The notes below the pieces were generated by a model. That model saw only the letters and a list, made by a program, of their open reading frames with translations. It was not told where the DNA came from and did not search any database. 64,000 nucleotides of DNA, taken from positions 868,001 through 932,000 of the forward strand of contig JAHWDD010000001.1 in NCBI GenBank assembly GCA_023897205.1, written 5' to 3'. This document shows, piece by piece, positions 37,868 to 47,390 of the stretch. The DNA comes from Exophiala sp. HKRS030 (taxonomy: Eukaryota > Ascomycota > Eurotiomycetes > Chaetothyriales > Herpotrichiellaceae). The translations under genes were made by a program, and so were the position numbers. Each line of letters starts with the position of its first letter. Positions within the stretch are counted from its first letter, which is position 1.

Positions 37868-40800
37868 TTACATCATCTTAGTACCAGCAAATTCGCTCCA
37901 GCTCTTGACTTCTGCCGGAATACCGTCCTTTCGGGGCAGTTTCGCGTTCATGCATTGAGCAAACAACAAAGCAGTCTAAAGGAAAAGGGTCAGCTAATTG
38001 CGCACACGGGCAGAGAGGGACAGAATGTGACAACACTTACCTTTGGTTCCATGAACAGTGGTACTCCAAAGTCAACAGCATTCCGCCTCATAACGTAGTC
38101 TTCGTCAACTAATGTCTTACCCCTATTCTTTGCCAGATTGAAAACACCCCTGATGTTGTATTTCTGGAAGACCTTTCGTAGCTCGTTCTTATCCGTCTTT
38201 GGGAATTCAATCACCTCGATCGACACTCCTGATTTTGAGAGATGCTGCTTCACCTCGTTGCTGGCAGCAAGAAAGTTGTATCCGAGAGGTCTGAGGTATT
38301 CAACAATCTTTGGCAGCTCGGGCAGCTCAGTGGATCCACCGAGAAGGATACCCTCGCCAGGCTCCGGCATTCGGAAATTCATTGTCGACTGCAGGGATGC
38401 CCAGTATGCCTCAACGAGGTCTTGACCGAAGCAGGCGATCTCACCGGTACTGCTCATCTCGACGCCCAAGAAAGGGTCTGCACCGGCCAGGCGAGTCCAC
38501 GAGAATTGCGGAACCTTGGTGGCTACGTAGTCACGTTTCTCCGCCATAAGATCACGAGGCTCGGGAACATCGTTGTCCACCAAGGCCTTTGTAGCTGTAT
38601 CAATGAAGTTGGTACCGAGAACCTTGCTGACGAACGGGAAAGATCGAGAGGCTCGGAGATTGCATTCGATGACCTTGAGAGCTGGTTCTTCGCCGGGCAC
38701 ATCGGCCTTGATGATCTGCATGTTGAAAGGACCAGTGATGTTCCATGCCTTAGCGACTTTCTCAGCAATCTGCTTGACTCGACTCATCACGCTAGCTTCG
38801 AGATTGACAGGGGGTAGGACCAGGGTGGCGTCACCCGAGTGAACACCTGCATTTTCGATGTGTTCCGACACGGCGTGCAGAATGAGTTCTCCCTTAGATG
38901 CCACGGCATCCACGTCAATTTCTTGTGCTCCGTCAATAAATTTGGTGATGACTACGGGGTGATCTGGAGAAACAGCGGAGGCAGACTCCAACTTGTCCTT
39001 TAGCTCGGCTTGCGAGTGGATGACCGACATAGCAGCACCGGACAGAACGTAAGAAGGTCGGACCAGGACGGGATAACCAACAGAATCAGCAAATGCTTCA
39101 GCCTCGTCAACAGAAGTAAGCTCTTTCCACGCAGGTTGATCCACTCCAATCGAGTCAAGGATCTGGGAAAATTTGTGGCGATCTTCAGCCTTGTCAATGT
39201 CCTTGGGATCCGTACCGAGAACCTTCGCGTGGCCTTCCTCTTGGAGTCGGAGTGCGATGTTTTGGGGCAGCTGACCGCCCACACTGACCACAACGCCTGT
39301 TGCACCCTCCATTTCGTAGATATCCATAACACGCTCATATGACAACTCTTCAAAGTAGAGCTTGTCTGCCGTATCGAAATCGGTGCTGTACGTCTCTGGG
39401 TTCATCTGGATGCAAAAGCAAAAATACAGTCAGTAGAAGTAAAAAAAGAAGAGATGCAAGAAAGTAAAATAAGAAGGGCTAAATGTGGTCAGACAAAAGG
39501 ATTGGACGATGTCGTCGAGAATGAATGGGTGAAAAGCGACGATGTCGATCGTGTGACTTGTCGAGATCCAGTAAGAGAGAAGAAATGGATACGTGAGAAT
39601 CGACAGCGTCGATCGTGTGACTTGTCGAGATCCAGTAAGAGAGAAGAAATGAATACGTGAGAATCGACAGCGTCGATCTTGTGGCTTATCGAGGTCCAGT
39701 AAGAGAGGAGGAACAATGCTAGGTAAATGTAGATCCAAAAAAGGTCCTGGTATAAAGCGAGCCTAGACGAGCTACGAGCTCGACTGGGCGGCGGCGAGAG
39801 CGGCGACAGCATTGCGATGGCGCTCTGTTCTCTGGTGGCGAAGGAGATTGCTGTTGTTGTGGAACCCAAGGTTACAGGGAAAACACTTGTAGGGGTTATT
39901 GGCCTCTTGCGATTTTCTCTTATGTTTGGCCGTCTTCTCATGGTCCTGTAGCCTCTGCTTGGTGCCGAATGATATATTGCAGCGGTGACAATGGAAGGTC
40001 TTCTCAGCCAGAGCCTTTTCGATGCGGTCGGCTTGGTGCTTTGCGTCTCTTCCTGGATTGTTGGCTCGGGAACGAGCGACTCGTTCGCTGGATTTGCCGA
40101 TATACTCATCATAGTTCTCTGCCATCTGCTGATAGTGCCAGTCGGCTTTAAGCTGTACCTTCTTCTCCTGCTTGTCTTTTTCAAGGTCTTCAAGTTGCTC
40201 TTCAGTAAGGTCGAACTCGCCACGAATGGTCTCGTTGACAGCAGGGTGGGAGCATAAGCCGTCATATTCCAAAGTGTCTCGGTCCCAGAGGCAAAGATGA
40301 AGACATCCCCAGTCTCCTCCCTTTGGCGAGTACATGGTCCAGAAGATGAAGGCTAATGCTGCTTCAAGGGCGACGAACAAAAGCCGCCAGATGGGGATGT
40401 ATCTGACTGGTGGCATTGGTCTCCAACAGAGAAGCCCTTTGTGGACGATTGAGAAGCCCTCATCCAGCTTGGCTGCAACTCGAGAAGGAAGATATTTGAG
40501 AGCATCATACTGATTCAGGCGAACGATGGCACTACCATTCTTGTTTGTTCCGGAACCAATATAGACTGCAGGCCGACAACCAGGTTTCTTGAGGACGACT
40601 GCATAGATACCCCAGCATGGGACCAGACAGACGGGTAGGCCTTCAAAAAATTCGATGCCAGGTGCATCAGCACTTTGCATAGTATCCCACAGTTCAGGCG
40701 CGAATTCAAGGCCAGCCTTCAAGGCTATTTCTTCGATGGCATCTTGGCTTGTGAAGAAGCGAGCAAAAAAAGGTGACTTCCCAGATACAGGCATGCCATT

Positions 40801-43800
40801 GAGTGTTGCCCAGATGGCCAGACACAAAGTCTTGACTATGTCGTCGAGCATCAAGGGATGCTTTGACTCGTCGACTTGATCAGGAAGGCCTTCCATAGAA
40901 GAATCGACAGCGTCCATTTCGTGGCTTGTTGTGGAGACTAATTACCAAAGTGTAGTGTCAAGAATCACCGATGGTGATTAAGCAGACTGTTGAGAATAGA
41001 ACTGTATCGAGTGACACGATCGAAAGGACTTCTTGTCTAGGAGGATCGTCGATGTGTGAAGAGTCTTGAAATGACCGGTGGTGATTAAGCAGACTGTTGG
41101 GAATAGGACTTAATCGACGCCGACGAAAGGACTTCTTGTCTAGGAGGATCGTCGATGTATGAAGAGTCTTGAAATCACCAGTGATGATCAAGCAGACTGT
41201 TGGGAATAGGACTCAATCGACGCCGACGAAAGGACTTCTTATCAAGAAGGATTGCTGATGGAAAGTGTCTTGAAATGACCGGTGGTGATTAAGTGTCTGG
41301 AATAGGACTGTACCGAGTGACACGATCAATGGACTTCTTGTCAAGAAGGATTGCTGGTGGAAAGTGTCTTGAAATGACCGGTGGTGATTAAGTGTCTGGA
41401 ATAGGACTCAATCGACACGGTCGAAAGGGTATGAAACAAGCAATTTCAATCCGACCAAAGCGTCGCAGCCAGATCAAAGAGAGTGGTTTGGAGAGAAGAG
41501 AAGAGAGAAGAATCTGTCGAAGAAAACACATCTCAGGTAGGTGGCGTGTTGCAGCAGGAAGGTGCGTCCGAAATTTAGTGGGAAGGTGGGAAGTGAGTAG
41601 GAAGGTGCGTCCAAAATCCAGCCAGAAGTGCTTCCAATGGGAAGTACCGAAGTTTCAGATAACCAGAGTTTAGAGTCCAGAGTCCAGAGTCCAGAGTCCA
41701 GAGTCCAGAGTCCAGAGTCCAGAGTCCAGAGTCCAGAGTCCAGAGTCCAGAGTTCAGGGCCAGAGTCCAAGTACTATCCAGCCTGGCGCAAGAGGGAGAA
41801 TGGAAGGAGCATCAAACACCAGATGCAGCGAAGCAAGTAAAAGGGGTACTTACGTTGATCATGACGGTCTTGTGACCCATATTCCGGAGTGCTAGAGTGG
41901 CATTTACAGCACACCAATCGAACTCAACCGACGAACCAATACGATAAACACCAGAGCCGAGGATGATCGTACCATGATCATCGAAGGTAACGTCATGAGA
42001 AGATGCGTTGTAAGTGGTGTATAGATAGTTCGTGTCTGCAGGGAACTCGGCGGCAAGAGTATCGATCTTCTTGACCCACGGCCTGATACCAAAGCCTTGT
42101 CGCCGAGCTCGAACCTCGCCCTCGGTAGACTTGGTGTACATGCCAATCTGCTTGTCGGAGAAACCTTGCCTCTTCGCCTTGAGCATGAGCTCGTGCTTGA
42201 TTTCAGCCAGAGACCCAATTTCTTGGATCTCGATCATGGTGTCTTTCAGGTTCTGTAGCTTGTGGAGGAACCACTTGTCGATCTTGGTCAGATCGTGGAT
42301 CTTCTCGACGGAGTAGTTCTCGTGGATCATGGCCTGACCCACAGCTAGCCATCGTCGGTCAGTAGGGTTTCGTAGCGTATCGTCGAGATCTTCGAACTTG
42401 TCACCCTGAAAGCCGACGTATCTAGGGTCGACCTGACGGATGGCTTTCTGGAAAGACTCTTCGAACGTGCGACCGATGGCCATGACTTCTCCGACCGATT
42501 TCATGGCGCTACCGATATCGCGCTTGACATGTTGAAACTTTGACAAATCCCAACGAGGGATTTTGACAACAATATAGTCTAGACTGGGCTCGAAATTCGC
42601 CGTTGTCGTCTTGGTCACGGCGTTTGGCAGCTCAGGCAGTGTGTGCCCAAGGCCGATCTTTGCTGCAGTGTAGGCGAGAGGATATCCAGTGGCTTTGGAG
42701 GCCAAGGCAGAGGATCGAGAAAGACGGGCGTTGACCTCGATGACACGATAGTCGAGTCCATCTGGTTGCAGGGCATACTGAACGTTGCACTCGCCAACCA
42801 CACCAAGATGTCGAACGATTTTGATGGCTGCAGTTCGGAGCATGTGATATTCCTCATCGCTCAAGGTCTGGCTGGGAGCCACCACAATACTGTCACCAGT
42901 GTGGATTCCCAGGGGATCAAAGTTCTCCATGTTGCAGACTGTGATGCAGTTGTCCTCGGCATCACGGACGACTTCGTACTCAACCTCTTTCCATCCTTTG
43001 AGCGACTTTTCCACCAGGATCTGAGGGGAAAGAGACAAGGATCGCGAGGCAAGATTGCTCAATTCTTCTCGGTTTCCGGCAAAGCCAGACCCGAGACCAC
43101 CCAAAGCGTACGCAGATCGGACAATGATAGGATAACCAACTTTCTCCGCGGCGTCCAAAGCTTCGTCCACAGTGCCGACAGCAATTGACTGCGCGATAGG
43201 GATGTTGATCTCGTTCAATGCTTTGGCGAACAAGTCTCGATCCTCACTGACTTCCAATGTGCGAATACTAGTCCCGAGTACTTTGACTCCATATCGTTCA
43301 AAGATACCCATCCTGTTCATCTGTACACCCAGATTGAGACCAGTCTGGCCACCAAAGGTGAGGAGGATACCATCGGGCTTTTCTCTCTCGATCACATATG
43401 TAACATACTCGGGCGTGACGGGTAGGTAGTAGACCTCGTCTGCGAGTTTGTGGTCGGTCTGAATGGTCGCAATGTTCGGGTTGATAAGGACGGATTTCAC
43501 ACCAGCTTCTTTGAGAGCCTTGAGAGCTTGAGAGCCTGTCACAAACATGTTAGTTTCTAGTATCTTCGTGTGCTAGCAGCTCTTTTGCCATTCCAATCGC
43601 AGCCACCAAGGCTCGTGCTAGCTTTGCGCTAGATATTGAGCTCAACTCACCTGAGTAGTCAAACTCTCCTGCTTGTCCAATGCTAAGACCACCACTCCCA
43701 ATCACGATCACCTTAGACACGCCCACCAAATTTTTTCCTGGCTCAACCGCACCACTCTCGAGGTAGGCCTCGGGGCGGGGAGCGCTGTCGACCGCTGCAT

Positions 43801-43996
43801 ACCGCTTTGTAGATCGGGTAAACTTTCTGACCTGCTGCCATGAGGGTGTCTTGGGGCTCAGAAGGTGTTGTCTGGTCGCAATTGGCGCAATGCGAGTACG
43901 GATCGAGAAAGCTCGGTGAGAGGGACATGGTTTAGGTGCGCAGTCTCGCAGCAGAAGACCACTGGCCTGTCGGAGGACTCGAGTGGAGGACGCCAT
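37868..43996 (-). CDS. Arginine-specific carbamoyl-phosphate synthetase, large subunit (split by a 2.4-kb intron)
   Basis: Four exons (43996-43651, 43535-41854, 39405-38041, 37975-37868) encode 1,166 residues, normal for fungal Cpa2-type enzymes. A basic, Ser/Arg-rich N-terminus looks like a mitochondrial transit peptide. The first synthetase half starts at [21 protein letters not shown] and includes [20 protein letters not shown] and the ATP-grasp segments ([35 protein letters not shown]). The second half resumes [20 protein letters not shown] and contains GGQLPQNIA and [15 protein letters not shown]. It makes carbamoyl phosphate from ammonia, bicarbonate and 2 ATP, with a separate glutaminase subunit. 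Introns 1 and 3 are 115 and 65 nt; intron 2 is 2,448 nt and carries a nested ORF. After splicing, the residue before NPETYSTD is Met, where related enzymes have Tyr or Cys. Confidence 0.95.
39485..39725 (-). repeat. 64-bp tandem repeats that duplicate the nested ORF's 5' end
   Basis: Three units of 64 bp (common point GTCGAT at 39544, 39608 and 39672) lie just downstream of the nested ORF. Their content resembles the ORF's own first codons: GAATCGACAGCGTC is shared with 40901-40914, and the region around 39488-39530 resembles 40816-40860. Translated, both give a HPxxLDDIVxxxCL pattern. They form a direct repeat flanking the ORF. Confidence 0.8.
39772..40917 (-). CDS. GIY-YIG nuclease-like protein with two C2H2 zinc fingers, nested in an intron
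   Basis: Intact 381-codon ORF on the same strand as the host gene. Residues 103-105 are GIY and 119-121 YIG, in the order WGIYAVVL...PAVYIGSGT, followed by a conserved-type Arg (R133, IVRLNQY). A hydrophobic helix near 176-193 carries a Glu (E185, [10 protein letters not shown]) in the place of the metal-binding catalytic Glu of the GIY-YIG fold. A charged helical linker (about 235-300) leads to two C2H2 fingers with CxxC-x12-HxxxxxH spacing: C310/C313/H326/H332 and C345/C348/H361/H367. A nuclease plus DNA-binding fingers is the design of a site-specific homing endonuclease. The N-terminal 100 residues match nothing I know. The assignment of the active site is by pattern only; activity is not shown. 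Confidence 0.75.
   Translation of the reverse strand: MDAVDSSMEGLPDQVDESKHPLMLDDIVKTLCLAIWATLNGMPVSGKSPFFARFFTSQDAIEEIALKAGLEFAPELWDTMQSADAPGIEFFEGLPVCLVPCWGIYAVVLKKPGCRPAVYIGSGTNKNGSAIVRLNQYDALKYLPSRVAAKLDEGFSIVHKGLLCWRPMPPVRYIPIWRLLFVALEAALAFIFWTMYSPKGGDWGCLHLCLWDRDTLEYDGLCSHPAVNETIRGEFDLTEEQLEDLEKDKQEKKVQLKADWHYQQMAENYDEYIGKSSERVARSRANNPGRDAKHQADRIEKALAEKTFHCHRCNISFGTKQRLQDHEKTAKHKRKSQEANNPYKCFPCNLGFHNNSNLLRHQRTERHRNAVAALAAAQSSS
40945..41425 (-). repeat. Five imperfect tandem repeats of about 99-108 bp
   Basis: Units share TCTTGAAATGACCGGTGGTG and GACTTCTTGTC blocks. The common point falls at about 40970, 41078, 41181, 41282 and 41381. They lie upstream of the nested ORF within the intron. 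The last two units share changes (GTGTCTGGAATAGGACT) that mark them as a younger subfamily. Role unknown; a promoter array or recombination by-product is possible. Confidence 0.85.
41672..41755. repeat. 7-bp minisatellite (AGAGTCC)n
   Basis: About 11 copies of the heptamer AGAGTCC, nearly perfect, inside the large intron not far from its 5' splice site. A 7-bp unit reads through all frames and gives a 7-residue repeat on the minus strand, which is a repeat artefact rather than a gene. Confidence 0.9.
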
Positions 43997-44759
43997 GGTG
44001 CACCCTTGGCCGCCAAAGAGAAGAGACACTGCCAGAGGTTGAGTGGGCTCCCAAGACAGACAACAGCTTCACCGCATCGACAGGAATCTCAAGGGATAAA
44101 CACGAGCAAAAGTAAGGTAGACAGAGGGGGATTTAAGAGTCACAGACACCAAAAATTGTGAGGATGTTTGCGCGGGAAGCCAAAAAAAAATCCAACCAAT
44201 AGATAAGCTGGAATCTTTTTTTCCCGAAGACGATTCACTACACACTGAAGGCATCCCGATCTCTTGAGCTCCAGCAAAATACCCACATCGATCGGACAAG
44301 GGAGGTTGGAATCGGATGTGGTTAAGATCCGAGTGAAAGTGCGATTTGAGGTACAAGCACAGAATATGGTGTATACCGTATCTATCAACAGGAAGCAACT
44401 CACTCTAGATACCCACACAACACGATAGGTATCTACATAATTGATACAACCATCAATCTCTCACATTACTCTTCCCCACTACCATCTGCTTAGACAAGAG
44501 CTTCTACTGCATACCGCCGAGTGACGATTCTTTGGACATTCGTCATGTTTCCTGACAACACAGAAGCTGATACAACTTCTGTAGGGCACTTACATTCGCA
44601 TGCATAATTCGTAGAGCGACAGGGAATTTGCAACGCCATTTATAGGGAGGAAAAACATCATCATTTTTTGGTTCTAACTGACTTGGCTAGCAAGGCTTTT
44701 TTCCTCCAACCCCAATGTCAACACCACCAACATCCCTTTCAGAGCACATCTAGGTAGTC
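43997..44759. other. Intergenic, carbamoyl-phosphate synthetase promoter
   Basis: Upstream region of the carbamoyl-phosphate synthetase gene and 3' region of the Abp1 gene. No gene seen. No arginine-attenuator-type upstream peptide was recognised; in other fungi that belongs to the small-subunit gene. Confidence 0.55.
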
Positions 44760-47390
44760 TCATTCGTCCAGCTTCGTGTAGTTCGCGGGGAAGAGTCCCG
44801 AGTCTCCGTTGTACTCGCCATGCCACCAATCCTCATCAGGGAACGTCTGGAGACGATCTGTTAGCCAGCGAAAAACCTCACTCCAGCAGATGCCAAAACT
44901 TACCACATTGGTGATCACGGCATTCTCAGGGAATGACAGCTCGTTGTCTTCTCCTGCTTCATAATCATAAAGTGCTGTCGCAGTTGCACCATGTGAGGCA
45001 GCAGGCTGGGGCGCTGCTGGAGCTGCTGGAGCTGCTGCGGGTGTCGCTGCACTCGGTGGAGCAGCAGCGGCCGGCTCGTCTTCCTCCAGCATAGTTAAGT
45101 AGTTGCTTGGAACAAGCCCGGTCTACCAGAACACATTAGTGATACAGCATCCATGGATTGTAGTGCAAAGGAGCAACTTACTTGTCCCGCCTCGTTCTTT
45201 ACTAGCCACCAATCAGGGTCAATTCGCTGAATGTCACTTACGAGTTCACCTGTAGAAGTTAGTGAATCGTCGTCATTGGATCCGAAACCTTGTAGGCTCA
45301 CCTTCACGTAGGGAAACTTCGTTGTCTTCCGCGGCTTCGTAGTCGTATTCGGCTCTCGCCCGCTCACCGCCAGGGACCGCTGCAGGTGCAGCTTCAACCG
45401 CTTCCTGGCCCAGAGTTGCTGCGGCCTCTGCTTGCGCGGCAGCTCTGCCAAAGTCTGGCTCGCGCGCAGGCTCGTCATCCTCTGCAGCAGGTGTAGGGAT
45501 GGCTCTGGCCATCGACGCGGCCGGCATGGCGGGTGGTGGAGATAGTTGTTCGTCGTGCACGTCGGCGACCTCGGCTGGGGCTGCCGACGCACTGACCGGC
45601 ACTGCTACTCGAATAGGCGATGCTTCTCTCATGTCTGGAGTGGGAGGAGTAGGGCTTCGAGGCTGCGGAGGTGGAGTTGGCAGCGCAGGGGCGCTCTCCT
45701 CCTCTGGCTCGTTCTGTGGCATAGATAGACCTGGGATCGGGATACCACGGTTGGGCTTGTTGCTTGTGTCAGGTTCTGGTGCGGGGGGCGGCGCCCGGTC
45801 GAAAGAAGCTGGAGCGCCCATCGGAGGAGCACCACTGAACCGATCGCGAAGAGATCCAAAACCGCCACTGGGTGAAGTAGGGACTTCCTCCTCTTGTTCT
45901 CTGCTTACACTACCCCCGGTGACTTGTTGGCCGATGCTGCTGCGGCCCGTGTGTGTCGTCTGCACAGGCGCCCAGCTCTTGCCCGTGTAACTGCTCTTCC
46001 ATCCTCCATCACCACTCTTTTGTGAGACAATTGGACTCTGCCCGGAATACCCAGACGGAGATAGAGGCGGCTCTCCAGACCCACTAAGCCCTCTTTCGCG
46101 CGCCTTCTTCTCAGCCCAAAGTTGCGCAGGTGTCTTGCCTCCTTGGTCAGCGAACGTTCTGCTGGCTGCTCCTACTGGCGCCGCCGGAGCAACTGGCTTA
46201 GCCTCGAAACCTCCTGGGACCGGCGCTTTTGTACCCGTAAATGTCGAACCTCCGCCAAACTTGTTGGCTACTTTTGGCTTGGGTAAAGACGTAAGGCGCT
46301 CTGGACCCTGAGAAAAGGCAGCTGACCGCTCGGCCAGCGAGCGTGGCCGTTCTGGTTCTTCAGCTGGGCCGGTAGAAGAAGCAGAAACCGGTGCAGGCCG
46401 TGAATAGTCAAGAGAGTCTTCTGGCTTTTGTGCCTTGGCCCGGATCGCAGCGATATCAACCTTACCAACCGGTTCATAAGATCCTTTCACAATAGTTGGT
46501 CGATCATCACGTAGCTGGCCAGACTCTTGAGCCTGGCGTCGAATAGCGGCGATATCGACCTTTCCTACCGGTTGATATGCACCTTTGACCACATCAGGTC
46601 TGTCATCTCCCTGGCTGCTACTAACTGTCGGTGGAGTCGGTTGAGATGTGAGCTCCCTCATATTGACCTTTGTAGGCTGGTAGGCTGGTTGGACTTTTTC
46701 CAATTGCGTACGAACTACCGGGGGTGCGTCAGCTCCCCAACCATCCTCATCGACATTGGTCTCCCGCTTTGGTGCCGTCCGTCCAAGGGGATTGTACCCT
46801 CCAGATACACCGCTGCTTTGCGTTGGAGTAAAGACAGGTTTTGAGGCAACAGAAGGCTTCGTGGACGCTGCAACTGGCGGAGGGGCAGAGCTGCTGGAGG
46901 AGTATTTGGAACCAGACGCATCGGCAACCTTCTGAATGATCCCTTCGGGCGTGAGGTCCCGGTCCGATCTTGCAGTTATTTGTACATGATAGCCGTGGAA
47001 GAGTTTCGCAGCGGTATTCATGTGGCTGGTGAAATATCCCTTCGTTCTTTCCGGTACTCCCTCTCCACACCAAGCAATCAAGGCACATTTGGGCAGACCG
47101 GTGTTCGAGTCCTTGACCTTGACAAAAGCAAACTGTATCCGTCCGTCCGAGAACTCGTCTACCAAATCAATGAGCTCTCCCTCGCCGGTACTTTGAACTT
47201 TAAGGACACTCTCCTTGTTCGCCGAATCTTGCTGAAATGCATTCGCCAAAGGAGCTGACACCGAGAAGATTGCCCATTGTCCATAAGTTGGGGAGCTCGC
47301 GGCCGCCCCAGAGGGAGCAGGAGCATTGACGACAGCTTGGTAGCTTTTAGAGATCGAAGGGCCATTGGTAGAAGTGTTGAGGGAGGCCAT
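44760..47390 (-). CDS. abp1: Actin-binding protein Abp1 (ADF-H plus two SH3 domains)
   Basis: Four exons (47390-45302, 45249-45182, 45122-44904, 44846-44760) encode 820 residues. An N-terminal ADF-homology domain (about residues 12-160) contains STGEGELIDLVDEFSDGRIQ, WCGEGVPERTKGYF and FHGYHVQITARSD. The centre has repeated KVDIAAIR motifs, each after a DRPxxVKGxYxPVG segment, typical of fungal Abp1, followed by a Pro/Ser-rich region. The C-terminus has two SH3 domains, ALYDYE-type: the first (about 678-735, AEYDYEAAEDNEVS to TGLVPSNYL) is spread over three exons, the second (about 767-820) ends GLFPANYTKLDE. Abp1 marks cortical actin patches and recruits Arp2/3 and endocytic kinases. The short exons encode SH3 pieces, so the boundaries are well supported. 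Confidence 0.95.

Larger units (their letters stand above)
39406..41853 (-). mobile_element. Putative homing element occupying intron 2 of the carbamoyl-phosphate synthetase gene
   Basis: The intron begins GTAAGTACC after ..MIN and ends TTTTGCATCCAG, with a CTGAC branch-point candidate about 30 nt before the end, so it should be spliced by the normal spliceosome in phase 0. At 2,448 nt it is about 20 times longer than any other intron here. It contains, in transcription order, a 7-bp array, a roughly 100-bp array, a 381-codon GIY-YIG/zinc-finger ORF and a 64-bp array. Its position, at a conserved site of a universally needed gene, is what homing endonucleases favour. No reverse transcriptase, transposase or terminal inverted repeats are seen, so a retroelement or DNA transposon is less likely. 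Mobility is inference. Confidence 0.65.

Noticed and set aside
39489..40265. 258-codon minus-strand ORF overlapping the GIY-YIG ORF
   Set aside because: It is in another frame of the nested gene and its 3' tandem repeats; no domain, and composition is that of a shadow frame.
41474..41770. Minus-strand ORF with a seven-residue repeat
   Set aside because: It is the translation of a 7-bp minisatellite, which necessarily gives a 7-residue repeat; no other coding evidence.
39406..41853. Intein in the carbamoyl-phosphate synthetase
   Set aside because: The frame closes soon after the donor, consensus splice sites are present, and no Cys/Ser start or HN-Cys end is found at the junction.
39406..41853. 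Penelope-like retroelement (which also carries GIY-YIG)
   Set aside because: No reverse transcriptase-like sequence is present in the intron or next to it.
43997..44400. Arginine attenuator peptide upstream of the carbamoyl-phosphate synthetase gene
   Set aside because: No matching short upstream ORF seen; that control belongs to the small-subunit gene in fungi.
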